IMG/VR virus record: IMGVR_UViG_3300028800_000013
Coordinates: 1-59,043 of that record
Length of the DNA: 59,043 nt
Direction: 5' to 3' (one strand)
Source of the DNA: a virus
Positions 7,287 to 16,859 of the stretch are shown piece by piece. The notes beneath the pieces were generated by a model. The model was not told the DNA's origin. It saw only the letters and a program-made list of their open reading frames with translations, and searched no databases. Both the position numbers and the translations under genes were made by a program. The stretch's first letter is position 1. The number at the start of each line of letters is the position of its first letter.

Positions 7287-9118
7287 CGCACGATGCCTGG
7301 TGGACAACGGCGGTTCCTGACTGGGAAGAAAGGATCGTCGCAGGCAAGTCGCTGATCACGTTCCCGCCGCTGTTTCCGATCGAGGCGGAAGCGGCGCTCG
7401 AGGTGTTCAAGGGGCTCCGCGTCGTTGACGTTCCAGGCCGCCCGACAATGGGAGAGGCCTGCAAACCTTGGTCGATAGATTTCGCCGGCGCGATCTTCGG
7501 AGCTTACGATCCGGACTCCGGGGTCCGGCATATCAACGACTTCCACCTCGACATCGCGAAGAAGAACATCAAGTCGACGCTTGCCGCCGGCGTGATGTTG
7601 ACTGCGCTGATCAGGAACTGGCGGGAATCCGGCGAGTTCTACATCCTCGCGCCCACGAAGGAGATCGCGGACAATTCGTTCTTCCCCGCGCGCGATATGG
7701 TGGGGGCGGATGATGATCTGAAAGCGCTGTTGCTCGTCCAGCAGCATTCGCGACTGATCACACATCGGAATACGGGCGCGTTTCTTAAGGTCATCGCCGC
7801 AGATTCCGAAACCGTCGGCGGCAAGAAGACGATCGGGCTGCTGATCGATGAACTCTGGCTCTTCGGCAAGCGCGCGAATGCGGAGGCGATGATCCGCGAG
7901 GCCAAGGGTGGTCTCGCCTCGAGGCCGGAAGGCTTCGTTATTTCGCTGTCGACGAAACCGGATGGAACTCCGGCCGGCGTCTATGCGCAGCGGCTCGAAT
8001 ACTTCCGAGCGGTGCGCGACAGCAAGATCAAAGACCCTCGCTCGCTCGGTGTGATCTACGAATACCCGAAGCGCTTTATCGAAAGCGGCGATTACAAGAA
8101 GCGCGAGTTTTTCTATATCCCGAACCCGAATCTCGGCGTCTCGGTCAGCGAACAATACCTGGTCGACGAGCTCGCCAAGGCGGAATTCGCGGGCAAATCC
8201 GCAGTTGTTAACTTCTTCGCCAAACATCTCAACGTCGAGCCGACCGCGAGTTACCGATCGGACGGATGGGCCGGCGCAATCGTCTGGCCGCGGGGTGTCG
8301 AGATAGGTCTCACACTTGACGAGATCCTGAAGCGCAGCGAAGTCGTTTGCGTCGGCATCGACGGCGGCGGGCTTGACGATCTTCTCGGCGTTGCGGTCGT
8401 TGGCCGCGAGAAAGGCACGAGCCGCTGGCTCGGCTGGGCGCACGGGCTGATCTCCACGATCGGCGTGAAACGCCGTAAGGCGAACGCGGAGGACTATCTC
8501 CGTTTCAAGCGTGCCGGCGATCTGACCGTCTTCAAGTTCACCCACAACGGCGGCCCGGCTCTCGATGAGGAAGAGTACGATCCCGATCTCGCCGAGCTGA
8601 TCGATGATGCGATCACGTCTGACTACGTGCCGCCGTCCGATGACGAAGACAGTCCTGATCGTTCCGACTCGTTTGCGCCAAGCCTTCCGCCGGACATCCA
8701 GTACGTCGTCGATCTCGTGCAGCGTGTCCGTGATGCCGGGTTGCTCGCGCAGGTCGGCGTAGACGCGGCAGGGATTGGCGCCATTGTCGATGCGCTCGCC
8801 GGCATCGGCGTCACGCAGGATGCCGAAACGCTCGATGCCGTACGGCAAGGCATCGCGCTCATGGGTGCTATCAAGACGATCGAGCGAAAGCTCGCGGACG
8901 GATCGTTCCGTCATAGTGATCAAAGTCTGCTGAGTTGGTGCGTCGGAAACTTGAAGATCGTTCCGACGCCGACCGCGATGCGAGCCGGACGTGACGAAAC
9001 TGGCTTCGGCAAGGTCGATCCGCTGATGGCGCTGTTCAATGCGGCGCATTTGATGAGTTTGAATCCGGAAGCGCAGGATGTCTTCCCCGATGATTATGAA
9101 ATGCAAGTGTGGGCCTAG
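7283..9118 (+). CDS. terL: Terminase large subunit
   Basis: A 611-residue two-domain packaging motor starting at GTG. The ATPase domain has a variant Walker A (AKKNIKST, about residues 92-99) and a Walker B with catalytic glutamate (GLLIDE, 185-190). The nuclease domain has the acidic motif VGIDGGGLDD (around 357-366), part of an RNase H-like metal site. It translocates DNA into the prohead and cuts it at cos or headful ends. Length and order before the portal gene match HK97-group terminases. Confidence 0.95.
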   Translation: MTHDAWWTTAVPDWEERIVAGKSLITFPPLFPIEAEAALEVFKGLRVVDVPGRPTMGEACKPWSIDFAGAIFGAYDPDSGVRHINDFHLDIAKKNIKSTLAAGVMLTALIRNWRESGEFYILAPTKEIADNSFFPARDMVGADDDLKALLLVQQHSRLITHRNTGAFLKVIAADSETVGGKKTIGLLIDELWLFGKRANAEAMIREAKGGLASRPEGFVISLSTKPDGTPAGVYAQRLEYFRAVRDSKIKDPRSLGVIYEYPKRFIESGDYKKREFFYIPNPNLGVSVSEQYLVDELAKAEFAGKSAVVNFFAKHLNVEPTASYRSDGWAGAIVWPRGVEIGLTLDEILKRSEVVCVGIDGGGLDDLLGVAVVGREKGTSRWLGWAHGLISTIGVKRRKANAEDYLRFKRAGDLTVFKFTHNGGPALDEEEYDPDLAELIDDAITSDYVPPSDDEDSPDRSDSFAPSLPPDIQYVVDLVQRVRDAGLLAQVGVDAAGIGAIVDALAGIGVTQDAETLDAVRQGIALMGAIKTIERKLADGSFRHSDQSLLSWCVGNLKIVPTPTAMRAGRDETGFGKVDPLMALFNAAHLMSLNPEAQDVFPDDYEMQVWA

Positions 9119-9127
9119 GATACGGTG

Positions 9128-10534
9128 ATGGCTTGGCCGAAATGGCTGTCCTGGGGACCGTCTGCCCAGGATCGCTACATCGATGATTGGCTCAAAGGCA
9201 TCGAGCGCGGCCTCGCCTCGGCGACAGGCATTCGCGTGACAGTGCATGATGCGTTGACGTGCCCCGGCATCGCCGCGTGCGTCCAAGTCCAGTCGGAAGA
9301 CCTTGCGAAAGTCCCGCTTGATTTGAAAAAGCGGGCGGACGTCGGGTTCGAACCGGCGGCCGATCATGAAATCTTTCCGCTGTTGAAGTTCGGCCCGGCA
9401 CCGTGGCTGCCTTCCTATCGCTGGCGCAAGGCGCTGGTGCATACGGCGATGGCGCATGGCAACCATTATTCGCGTGTGTGGCGAGACGAAACGGGCCGCA
9501 TCGCCCGCATCACCCCGATTCAGACTGGCCGCTGCGGGGTTCGATGGGCTGCCGACGGCGAACCGTTCTTCGATATCACATCCCCGTTAGGCATCGAGCG
9601 TGGGTTGTCCTGGCAGGATGTCATCCACGTTGCCTATCGAGACTCTCATGACTGTGCGGACAACGGCGGCATCATTGGCGTCTCGCCGATCCTGCAGAAC
9701 AAGGAGACGGTCGCGCTGATGCTTGCGGCCGAGCGGTTCGCTGCAACGTTCTTCGCCAATGGCGCGCAACCTTCGATGATTTTGGAGTATGACAAAAAAC
9801 TCCCGAACGATGAAGTCGCGCAGCGCATCCGCGCCGGCATCGAGCGAGTCTATGGTGGCATCGATAACAAGTGGAAGGTCGCCATCCTCGAGCTCGGCAT
9901 GAAGATGCGCGAGACCTCGTTTGATCCGAGCAAGACGCAATTGACCGAGACGCGCAAGCTTGGTGCGGAGATGGCATGTACGATGTTCCGCACGCCGCCG
10001 CATAAGATTGGGCTGCTCGACCGTGCGACGAACAACAATATTGAGCATCAGGGCATCGATTACGTGACCGGGCCCCTGGCGGCGCTTGCGCGCAGTGTCG
10101 AGTCCGCGCTTGCGGTTGCCTGTCTCACTCCCGCCGAGCGCGCGCAATACAAGATCGAACACAATCTTGAAGGCTTGATGCGCGGCGACATTCTCTCGCG
10201 CTATCGCGCCTATGCGATCGGACGGCAGTGGGGATGGCTCTCGGTCAACAAGATTCTCGAACGCGAGAATGAGAATTCCATCGGGCCGGACGGTGACCAA
10301 TACCTCGTTCCGTTGAACATGGTTCCTGCGGGCGAAGATCCGATGAAGGATGATCCGCAGTCGCCGGGCCAGAACAACGCTGCCGATGCTTCGGACTGGA
10401 TGCCGAGCGACGTTCGTTATGCGCTGCCTGCGTTTGCGTCGTTCAACCCGAAGAAACTAAACGGTCGCAAGCCTCCGCGTCGTATCGCGTCATCTCTAGT
10501 CGGCGCCAAAGGCGAACCCCTCTACCTCAACTGA
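9128..10534 (+). CDS. Portal protein, HK97 family
   Basis: This 468-residue protein forms the dodecameric DNA entry ring at one capsid vertex. HK97-family features include a WYR-like N-terminal region, the segment TPPHKIGLLDRATNNNIEHQ and the C-terminal stretch GDILSRYRAYAIGRQWGWLS, typical of phage_portal proteins. AGGA at 9117-9120 is placed correctly for the ATG at 9128; a GTG at 9125 is a weaker alternative. It lies between TerL and the maturation protease. Confidence 0.95.
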   Translation: MAWPKWLSWGPSAQDRYIDDWLKGIERGLASATGIRVTVHDALTCPGIAACVQVQSEDLAKVPLDLKKRADVGFEPAADHEIFPLLKFGPAPWLPSYRWRKALVHTAMAHGNHYSRVWRDETGRIARITPIQTGRCGVRWAADGEPFFDITSPLGIERGLSWQDVIHVAYRDSHDCADNGGIIGVSPILQNKETVALMLAAERFAATFFANGAQPSMILEYDKKLPNDEVAQRIRAGIERVYGGIDNKWKVAILELGMKMRETSFDPSKTQLTETRKLGAEMACTMFRTPPHKIGLLDRATNNNIEHQGIDYVTGPLAALARSVESALAVACLTPAERAQYKIEHNLEGLMRGDILSRYRAYAIGRQWGWLSVNKILERENENSIGPDGDQYLVPLNMVPAGEDPMKDDPQSPGQNNAADASDWMPSDVRYALPAFASFNPKKLNGRKPPRRIASSLVGAKGEPLYLN

Positions 10535-10545
10535 GGATCAACATC

Positions 10546-11433
10546 ATGAGCCGCGTCTTCAATGCGCTCACGGCGGAGCCGTGGGCAATTATTCCTTCCG
10601 AATTGCAAAAGATTGCGGCCATCGTGCAGCGACACGACATGCCGGATGCGGCGCATGCGGTGCCGGAATATGTCAAGCGCGATTACGAGCTGATGGCGGG
10701 TCCCGGCGCGCAAAAGATTCCCGGTGCGCAGCGCGCATACGCCATCGACGGGGTCGCTGTGCTTCCGTTGGTCGGTCCTATCTTTCCGCGCGCCAACATG
10801 ATGACCGAGATGTCCGGCGCGACCTCGGTCACGATGCTGCAGAACGATTATCGCGCGGCGCTGCTCAATCCGGAGATTGGCGCAATCCTGTTGCTGATCG
10901 ATAGCCCTGGCGGTGCGGTCTCGGGCATCAATGCATTTGCGGATGCAGTCGCTTCGGGCAAGCAGAAAAAACCGACCGTATCCTATGTGTCCGGAACCGC
11001 CGCCTCGGCGGCATACTGGATTGCCAGCGCGACAGGGGAAATTGCAATTGATCGCACGGGTATTGTCGGATCGATCGGCGTCGTGGCCGCGCTGCCGGTG
11101 CAGGTCGCGCCTGACGCGAGCGGGGAATTGTGGGTCGAGATCGTGTCGTCGAATGCGCCGAACAAACGACCTGACCCGGTGAGCGAAGAGGGCCGTGCGG
11201 AAATCGTCGCAACCTTGGACGCCATTGAAAAGCAGTTCGTGGCGGACGTTGCCAAGGGCCGCAAAGTCTCGGTCGAAAAGGTGCTCTCCGATTTCGGTCA
11301 AGGCGGCGTCAAGGTCGGCGCCGATGGCGTGAAAGCCGGCATGGCCGACAAGGTGCAGAGCTATGATGCGACACTGAACAGCCTGCGCAAGATGGTCGCC
11401 AACCAGCGCAAGCTTGCGGCGCTGAAACAGTAA
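10546..11433 (+). CDS. S49-family prohead maturation protease
   Basis: A 295-residue SppA/ClpP-fold serine protease. IDSPGG (118-123) and TAASAAYW (151-158) are S49 hallmarks, with S154 the likely nucleophile; a lysine in the NKRPDP segment (about 206) is the likely general base. In phages of this type the protease cleaves scaffold or capsid proteins during head maturation. The helical C-terminal region may act as the scaffold, because no separate scaffold gene is seen before the capsid gene. Confidence 0.9.
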   Translation: MSRVFNALTAEPWAIIPSELQKIAAIVQRHDMPDAAHAVPEYVKRDYELMAGPGAQKIPGAQRAYAIDGVAVLPLVGPIFPRANMMTEMSGATSVTMLQNDYRAALLNPEIGAILLLIDSPGGAVSGINAFADAVASGKQKKPTVSYVSGTAASAAYWIASATGEIAIDRTGIVGSIGVVAALPVQVAPDASGELWVEIVSSNAPNKRPDPVSEEGRAEIVATLDAIEKQFVADVAKGRKVSVEKVLSDFGQGGVKVGADGVKAGMADKVQSYDATLNSLRKMVANQRKLAALKQ

Positions 11434-11535
11434 CTCTTTCAAATCTTGTATTGCGTACCAAACGGGATCCCGGCGAAGGCCGCGGATAAGGCGGGTGCTC
11501 ACGCGCCCACAATCTCGCAACACAGGAGATTTATC

Positions 11536-12882
11536 ATGCGAGACATCGTGAGCCTTCGGCAGGATCGCGCGAAGGCGTATGAGAAAATGGAAGCGGCTCT
11601 CGCTTCCGAGGCGGAGAACCGTCAGGAGCAGTTTGACGCTGCAGCGGCGGAAGTCGAAGCACTCGACAAGGATATCGCCAATGCCGAGCGCATGCAGAAG
11701 CTCAAGAGCGACAAGGCGACCGGTACTGCGCAATCCGAGACCGGCGATATGGACCCGGCGCGCGTGCAGGGCTTCATGGCGAAGTACCGCAATTTGCCGG
11801 CGCATACGCATGTCGTGCCGAAAGGCGGCGTGCTGAGCCCCGCCCAGTCGGCGGCGTTCGGTGATCTGCTGTTCGCCGTGCGGCGCGCTGCGCTCAACCG
11901 CGGTGTCGATGACCGCCTGGTCGGTGTCGAGGCCTCGAGTGGTTCGAACGAAGCCGTTCCGTCCGATGGCGGCTTCCTTGTCGAGAAGGATATCGCCGAT
12001 GGCCTGCTGCAGCGCACGTTCCAAGTCGCGCGCATTGCCGACCGCGCCCGCCGCATTCCGATCTCGGCCCGTTCGAACGGCCTGAAGATCAACGCGCTGA
12101 AGGACGACTCGCGTGCGACCGGCTCGCGCTGGGGCGGCGTGCAGGGCTACTGGATCGGAGAGGGTGACTCGCTCACGCCGACGCGTCCGAAATTCCGGCA
12201 GATGAACTTGGAATTGAAGAAGCTCGCGGGGCTTCTCTACGCCACGAGTGAGATGCTGCAGGACTCGACTGCACTTTCTGCGGTCATCAGCGAAGCGTTC
12301 CCGAACGAATTCGCCTTCCTGCTCGACGACGCGATGTTCGAAGGGCCGGGTGGTGCCACGCCGCTGGGCTTCATGAACGCCGGCTGCAAGGTGACTGTCG
12401 CGAAGGAAACCGGGCAGGGCGCTGGCACCATCGTGAAGGAGAACATCGACAAAATGTGGGCGCGTTGCCCGGGCGGCATGATGGGCGACGCGGAATGGTG
12501 GATCAACCAGGACTGCTTCCCGCAGCTCAACGGTCTGACGCAGGTGATCGGCACCGGCGGCGTGCCGGTCTATCTGCCGCCCGGCGGGCTGTCGCAGTCT
12601 CCCTACGGCACGCTCATGGGCCGTCCGGTTCGCCCGATCGAGTATTGCTCGACGGTCGGTACCGAGGGCGACATCGTTCTGGCTGTTCCGAGCCAGTACA
12701 CGATCATCGAGAAAGGCGACATCCAGTACGCCACCTCGATTCACGTCGCGTTCCTCACGGATGAGCAGGCGTTCCGGTTCATCTACCGCGTGGACGGCCA
12801 GCCGGTCGACGACAAGCCGATCACGCCGTTCAAGGGCACGAACAAGCAGTCGCCGTTCGTGACGCTGGCGACGCGCTCGTAA
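11536..12882 (+). CDS. Major capsid protein, HK97 fold
   Basis: A 448-residue HK97-type capsid subunit. Residues 1-75 form a charged coiled coil (delta domain), which is probably removed or acts as scaffold. The body includes SDGGFLVEKDIADGLL, typical of phage capsid family N-arms, and the P-domain and A-domain regions that follow. The ATG at 11536 has AGGAG 7 bases upstream; the frame is open back to 11446 but that part is the intergenic leader. A hairpin follows the gene. Confidence 0.95.
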   Translation: MRDIVSLRQDRAKAYEKMEAALASEAENRQEQFDAAAAEVEALDKDIANAERMQKLKSDKATGTAQSETGDMDPARVQGFMAKYRNLPAHTHVVPKGGVLSPAQSAAFGDLLFAVRRAALNRGVDDRLVGVEASSGSNEAVPSDGGFLVEKDIADGLLQRTFQVARIADRARRIPISARSNGLKINALKDDSRATGSRWGGVQGYWIGEGDSLTPTRPKFRQMNLELKKLAGLLYATSEMLQDSTALSAVISEAFPNEFAFLLDDAMFEGPGGATPLGFMNAGCKVTVAKETGQGAGTIVKENIDKMWARCPGGMMGDAEWWINQDCFPQLNGLTQVIGTGGVPVYLPPGGLSQSPYGTLMGRPVRPIEYCSTVGTEGDIVLAVPSQYTIIEKGDIQYATSIHVAFLTDEQAFRFIYRVDGQPVDDKPITPFKGTNKQSPFVTLATRS

Positions 12883-12902
12883 ATCCAAACCATCGTCATG
12901 AG

Positions 12903-12935
12903 ACCGGTGCCCGCCTAAGCGCGGGTGCCGGTTTC
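12903..12935 (+). terminator. Hairpin between capsid and next virion gene
   Basis: ACCGGTGCCCGC (12903-12914) pairs with GCGGGTGCCGGT (12921-12932) with two adjacent wobble pairs, followed by TTTC. The T tract is short, so it is more likely an attenuator or mRNA-stabilising stem than a full terminator. Confidence 0.5.
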
Positions 12936-12964
12936 GGACGGTCCATCATCAGGAGAAAACTTCG

Positions 12965-13435
12965 ATGTCGGTACTCAGCTTCGCTTCCGATCATCCCGTC
13001 AAAGGGCTGGACCCGGTTGCCGATGCCTTCTCGGGCACGGTGTATTCGGACTGCGTCAACATGGCGAATTACGCCAGCGCGGAATTCACCATCTACAAGG
13101 GCGTTGGCGCGCTCGGTACGTCCACGATCACCATCGAGGCGTGCGACAATGCGAATGGCGACAATCCGGTCGCGGTCCCGTTCTACTATCAGGCCTACAC
13201 GGGTGCCGATGATGTGCCTGGTGCGGTGACGGCGGCGACTGCTGCTGGCTTCACCACCACGGCAGGGTCGAGCCAACTCTATGAGATCCAGGTCGACTCG
13301 CAGCGGCTCGGCGGCAAGAGCTGGTGCCGGCTGAAGGCGGTCGAAGTGGTCAATGACCCTGTGCTCGGGTGCATTCTGATCGAGGTGGAAGGCCCGCGCT
13401 ACGCGACGGACATTCCGGCCACGGCCATCGCGTAA
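12965..13435 (+). CDS. Putative head structural or decoration protein
   Basis: A 156-residue protein rich in beta-type sequence and short polar residues, with AGGAG before the start. It lies directly after the capsid gene and between two hairpins, where decoration or cement proteins are often found. No specific family was recognised. Confidence 0.55.
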   Translation: MSVLSFASDHPVKGLDPVADAFSGTVYSDCVNMANYASAEFTIYKGVGALGTSTITIEACDNANGDNPVAVPFYYQAYTGADDVPGAVTAATAAGFTTTAGSSQLYEIQVDSQRLGGKSWCRLKAVEVVNDPVLGCILIEVEGPRYATDIPATAIA

Positions 13436-13455
13436 TCGAGTCCAAGCACTCATCG

Positions 13456-13490
13456 GGAGTGCCCGTCAATCGGGCACTCCTTCTTCTCTT
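13456..13490 (+). terminator. Terminator-like hairpin
   Basis: GGAGTGCCCG (13456-13465) and CGGGCACTCC (13471-13480) form a perfect 10-bp stem with a five-base loop, followed by the pyrimidine-rich TTCTTCTCTT. This is the best intrinsic terminator in the structural operon and would reduce expression of the genes downstream of the capsid pair. Confidence 0.65.
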
Positions 13491-13549
13491 CAAAAGTCCC
13501 TGTTTCGCCATTTCGGCGACCCTGAGGGTCGAATCAGGAGCACAGAGCT

Positions 13550-14266
13550 ATGACCGTCCACTCGCAACATATCAACGGCTGCCTCGCCTATTGGGAAACA
13601 CACCGCAAATGCATCCTCGATGCGATCGGCGCGGACGTGGTGAAATACGTCGATGACTTCGTTGTCCTTCCTGGAACGGATGCTTCGTTCGATCCGTGGA
13701 CGGTAACACTAGTTGAAGCCGGAACCGGCGAGACGACCGTTACCTCGGGCAACGCCGGCAACGGCACGCTGCTCATCACCACGGACGACGCGGAGAACGA
13801 TGGTGCCAATCTCCAGCTCAACGGAGAGAGCTTCAAGCTGGAAAGTGGCAAGCCGCTCTATTTCGGCGCACGCGTGCAGAGCATCAGCGATGCGACGCAG
13901 AGCGACATTTTTATCGGTCTCGCGATCACGGATACCGACATTCTCGGCGGCGTGACCGACTCCATCGGTTTCCAGAAAGTCGATGGCTCGACCGATCTCA
14001 CGTTCGTCGTTAACAAGAACAGCACGGCGACCACGGCGAGCGGTCTGAAGACACTCGCCGCCTCGACCGCCTATATCCTCGAATTTTATTGGGATGGCGC
14101 GGGGCTGGAAGTGTTCGTCGATGGCGTCTCCGTCGCGACGCCTGCGATTACCAATCTTCCCGACGACGAGGAATTGCGTGTGTCTCTGCAGTTCCTCTCC
14201 GGCTCGGCTGGTGCGAAGACCTGTCACGTCGACTGGATTCGCTGCATCAAGTTCGGTCGCCAGTAG
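13550..14266 (+). CDS. Putative virion protein with lectin-like fold
   Basis: A 238-residue protein. The segment FGARVQSISDATQSDIFIGLAI and the C-terminal LEFYWDGAGLEVFVDGVSV read like a concanavalin/LamG-type jelly roll, a fold used in phage decoration and adsorption proteins. It lies in the head-gene region between two hairpins, so a capsid decoration role is plausible. The fold is a pattern judgement without a profile search. Confidence 0.5.
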   Translation: MTVHSQHINGCLAYWETHRKCILDAIGADVVKYVDDFVVLPGTDASFDPWTVTLVEAGTGETTVTSGNAGNGTLLITTDDAENDGANLQLNGESFKLESGKPLYFGARVQSISDATQSDIFIGLAITDTDILGGVTDSIGFQKVDGSTDLTFVVNKNSTATTASGLKTLAASTAYILEFYWDGAGLEVFVDGVSVATPAITNLPDDEELRVSLQFLSGSAGAKTCHVDWIRCIKFGRQ

Positions 14267-14286
14267 GCCAAAGGCAATTCATTTCA

Positions 14287-14310
14287 GGGGGTGCCGCGAG
14301 CGGCGCCCCC
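14287..14310 (+). terminator. Hairpin between virion genes
   Basis: GGGGGTGCCG (14287-14296) pairs with CGGCGCCCCC (14301-14310) around CGAG. No T tract follows, so it probably acts on mRNA processing or stability and not on termination. Confidence 0.4.
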
Positions 14311-14329
14311 AATCTGATGGAGGGCAGAT

Positions 14330-14737
14330 ATGGCGCTCGCGGGCTCTATTACGGTCACCACGGCGGACCTTGGTGGCGGCTATACAAAATACAACATCGC
14401 GTGGTTGTCATCGGCCGCCGGCGCGGTCACCGAGAATTCCGTCCCGATCAAGCGCGGGCACATCCATCAAGCCAAATTCATTCCTGATGGTGGAGGAACG
14501 CAGCCAACCGATCTCTACGACGTCACGTTGGTCGACGCGATAAGCGGTGGCGTGGATTTTTTGACAGGCATCGGCGCCAATCTTTCGAATGCAAATCGCA
14601 AGATCGGCGTGCCGCAGGTCGGCGACGGCACGACCGCATTTCAGCGCGTCTTCCATGAGGGCGGTGATCTTTATCCGACTGTCGCAAATGCCGGCAACGC
14701 AAAAGGCGGGGCCATCGTCTTGGTGATGGGGCCGTAA
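14330..14737 (+). CDS. Hypothetical virion protein
   Basis: A 135-residue beta-rich, glycine-rich protein with no recognised domain. GGAGGGCAG before the ATG is a good ribosome binding site. Its place between the decoration-like gene and the head-tail connector suggests a head or neck structural component. Confidence 0.5.
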   Translation: MALAGSITVTTADLGGGYTKYNIAWLSSAAGAVTENSVPIKRGHIHQAKFIPDGGGTQPTDLYDVTLVDAISGGVDFLTGIGANLSNANRKIGVPQVGDGTTAFQRVFHEGGDLYPTVANAGNAKGGAIVLVMGP

Positions 14738-14743
14738 GCGGCC

Positions 14744-15403
14744 ATGTTCGAGGTCGTAAGCCCGGCGTCCGATCGGACGCTCCTGACCTTGGCGGAACTG
14801 CGCGATGCCGTCGGCGCGACCGATGCATCGCTTGATCCGTCGCTGCGGGCGCTCGGCAACTATATCACCGCGACACTGGTCTCGGCCGCGCGGCTGCGCA
14901 CGGACGGAGCGACGCCAGCGACGTTTCGATTGGAGTCCGTCCGCGACACGTTCCGCTCCGTCATGTCGGTGCCGATAGGGCGGCATCGGTATGTCGCCCA
15001 TGGCGAAAAGACTCTTTACCTTTCGCGCAAGCCCATCGTTGCGATCACGTCGATCATCGAGAATGATGTTGCTCTGACGAGCGACGATTACGTGACGAAC
15101 AAGAGCGGCGCCGCGTTGACAAGATTGACGTCGGATATCGAGACATGCTGGCCAGCCGGCAAGATTGTCGTCGATTACACGGCAGGATATTCGATGGTCC
15201 CCTATGATTTGAAGTTCGCCGCGCGCCGCTTCGTCGCATTGATCGGCCAGCAGGCTGATCGTGATCCGCTTTTGAGGAGAAAAGTCATTCCTGGCGTGAG
15301 CGAAAAGGAATGGTGGGTTGAACCCGCCCGCGAGGTTGGGGTGCCGCCCGAGATCATGGACCTTCTTGAGCGCGGCGGATTCGTCGAAGAATTGGAAATC
15401 TGA
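14744..15403 (+). CDS. Head-tail connector (phiE125 gp8 / HK97 gp6-like)
   Basis: A 219-residue protein whose N-terminal LTLAELRDAVG and later ALGNYITATLV region match the connector family, and whose SRKPIVAITSIIENDVAL and VDYTAGYS segments are typical of phage phiE125 gp8-type proteins. Such proteins form the first ring below the portal. Gene order fits. Confidence 0.75.
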   Translation: MFEVVSPASDRTLLTLAELRDAVGATDASLDPSLRALGNYITATLVSAARLRTDGATPATFRLESVRDTFRSVMSVPIGRHRYVAHGEKTLYLSRKPIVAITSIIENDVALTSDDYVTNKSGAALTRLTSDIETCWPAGKIVVDYTAGYSMVPYDLKFAARRFVALIGQQADRDPLLRRKVIPGVSEKEWWVEPAREVGVPPEIMDLLERGGFVEELEI

Positions 15404-15405
15404 CC

Positions 15406-15804
15406 ATGCTTCTACCTGGACGCTATGACCTCTATGTGCAGGCGATCACCGCTGCGCTGACCGCCCAAGTGCAGCCGTCGATCGATGATCTCGACGGTAT
15501 GCTGGCCGCGACTATCACGGCAGAGGTGATCGGCTTTACGGGCGGGTCGAGCATCAGTGCCGTCGTGCGTACGTCGTTAGACGGCGGGACTGTCTGGTTC
15601 GACGTGGCGCGTTTCGATTTCAGTGGCGCCGGCAAAAAATATGCGAACCTGTCCGGATTAACTGCGAAAGGCATCACGGCTTATGCCGCGCTCAATGCGG
15701 AAGGTGTAAACGACGGGTTGCTTGGCCCGATGTGGGGCACCGTCATCACGAGCGTCGGGACATTCACCAATACGAACCTGGCGGTTCGGCTAAATGTCCG
15801 ATGA
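15406..15804 (+). CDS. Hypothetical neck or tail-associated protein
   Basis: A 132-residue beta-rich protein starting at ATG two bases after the previous stop. It contains SSISAVVRTSLDGGTVWFDVARFDF, a pattern of a small sandwich domain. The function is unknown; the position is in the head-tail joining cluster. Its stop overlaps the next start. Confidence 0.5.
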   Translation: MLLPGRYDLYVQAITAALTAQVQPSIDDLDGMLAATITAEVIGFTGGSSISAVVRTSLDGGTVWFDVARFDFSGAGKKYANLSGLTAKGITAYAALNAEGVNDGLLGPMWGTVITSVGTFTNTNLAVRLNVR

Positions 15805-16190
15805 TCTCTGAAGCGCAGCAATCGATCAATGATCTGGACGCCGACCTCGAGGAAGACGGCGAGTATATCACTCTTCGGCGGGTGATTGGATCGGGTTCTA
15901 ATACGTCCAATGTCGATTGTCAGAAAGTTCCGGCCGCAGTGCGTGCGTTCAAACCGGAGGAATTGGTCGGGGGGATCACGCAGACTGACTCTCAGGTGAT
16001 CATCTCGCCGACGGTGCTGCGTCGGAAACAGTGGCTCCCTCCGGCGAGCCCATCTCTCCCATCCTTCCCCTGGCTTCCTCAGATCAACAACAAGGCGATC
16101 ATTCAGGGACGAGTCCGAAAAATCTCATTCATGAAGCCGATTGTGGTAGGTGGGGAAGTGGTGCGGATTGAATTGGTGGTGGCCGGGTAG
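15801..16190 (+). CDS. Putative head-closure / head-tail adaptor protein
   Basis: A 129-residue protein. The ATG at 15801 overlaps the previous stop (ATGA), so the upstream part of the frame is not used. It includes ITLRRVIGSGSNTSNVDCQKVPAAVRAFKPEEL and a basic C-terminal strand region. This resembles small adaptor proteins that close the portal, an assignment that rests mainly on gene order. Confidence 0.5.
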   Translation: MISEAQQSINDLDADLEEDGEYITLRRVIGSGSNTSNVDCQKVPAAVRAFKPEELVGGITQTDSQVIISPTVLRRKQWLPPASPSLPSFPWLPQINNKAIIQGRVRKISFMKPIVVGGEVVRIELVVAG

Positions 16191-16856
16191 ATGCTTTCCG
16201 CTCGCATTGAGCCGGTTGATCGGGATGTCGAGGTGCTCATTTCTGACGTTCTTTCGCCCGTCGCACAATCAGCGGCTCTGGCCGAAGAGGCGAGGAAGCA
16301 ACTCAAGGTCGGCGAAGAGCAGAACCGCTCGGTACTCGGCCGCATCCCGCCGCATACGACGACTGTCGACGGGTCGGCGAATGGCGATGAGAACCAGGTC
16401 AAGCCGGATGGTGTTATCGTTTACGAGTTTGATCTTGCGACCGACCTGTTCGTCTATATCGCTGATCAGTTGCAGACGCATGCGCCGGTCGGCGGCGCGG
16501 GCGATCCGCACCCAGGTCTGTATAAAAAGTCGTTCGATCTGTACGCCGATGGGGAGTTGATCGAGGTCGGTAAGGCGATTCCGCAGGAGGCGCGGGAATT
16601 CGTTTTCATCAATGACCTTCCCTATTCGCGAAAGATAGAGCTGGGACGTTCGTCGCAAGCGCCGGACGGCGTGTTTCAGGCAGTCGCCCTGCTTGCCCGC
16701 GCCCGCTTCGGAAACGTCGCCAGGATTGAGTTTAATTATCGTGCACCGCTTGGGGCGCCGAAGACCGTTCAGGTTTCGCCGAGGGGTACCGCGCGTGCGC
16801 GGACGGAAAACAAATCGGACAACCGATATCCGGCAATCGTCGTATCATTGAGGTAA
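16191..16856 (+). CDS. Putative neck / tail completion protein
   Basis: A 221-residue protein between the adaptor and the tail terminator genes, the slot of an HK97 gp10-like or Neck1-type protein. No motif confirms a family. The start follows the previous stop directly. Confidence 0.5.
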   Translation: MLSARIEPVDRDVEVLISDVLSPVAQSAALAEEARKQLKVGEEQNRSVLGRIPPHTTTVDGSANGDENQVKPDGVIVYEFDLATDLFVYIADQLQTHAPVGGAGDPHPGLYKKSFDLYADGELIEVGKAIPQEAREFVFINDLPYSRKIELGRSSQAPDGVFQAVALLARARFGNVARIEFNYRAPLGAPKTVQVSPRGTARARTENKSDNRYPAIVVSLR

Positions 16857-16859
16857 GCG

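Noticed and set aside
6638-9466. A 942-residue open frame on the minus strand
   Set aside because: It is antisense to terS, terL and portal. Its arginine- and aspartate-rich composition is that of a GC-rich shadow frame.
10522-12888. A 788-residue open frame on the minus strand
   Set aside because: It covers the protease and capsid genes in antisense and has shadow composition.
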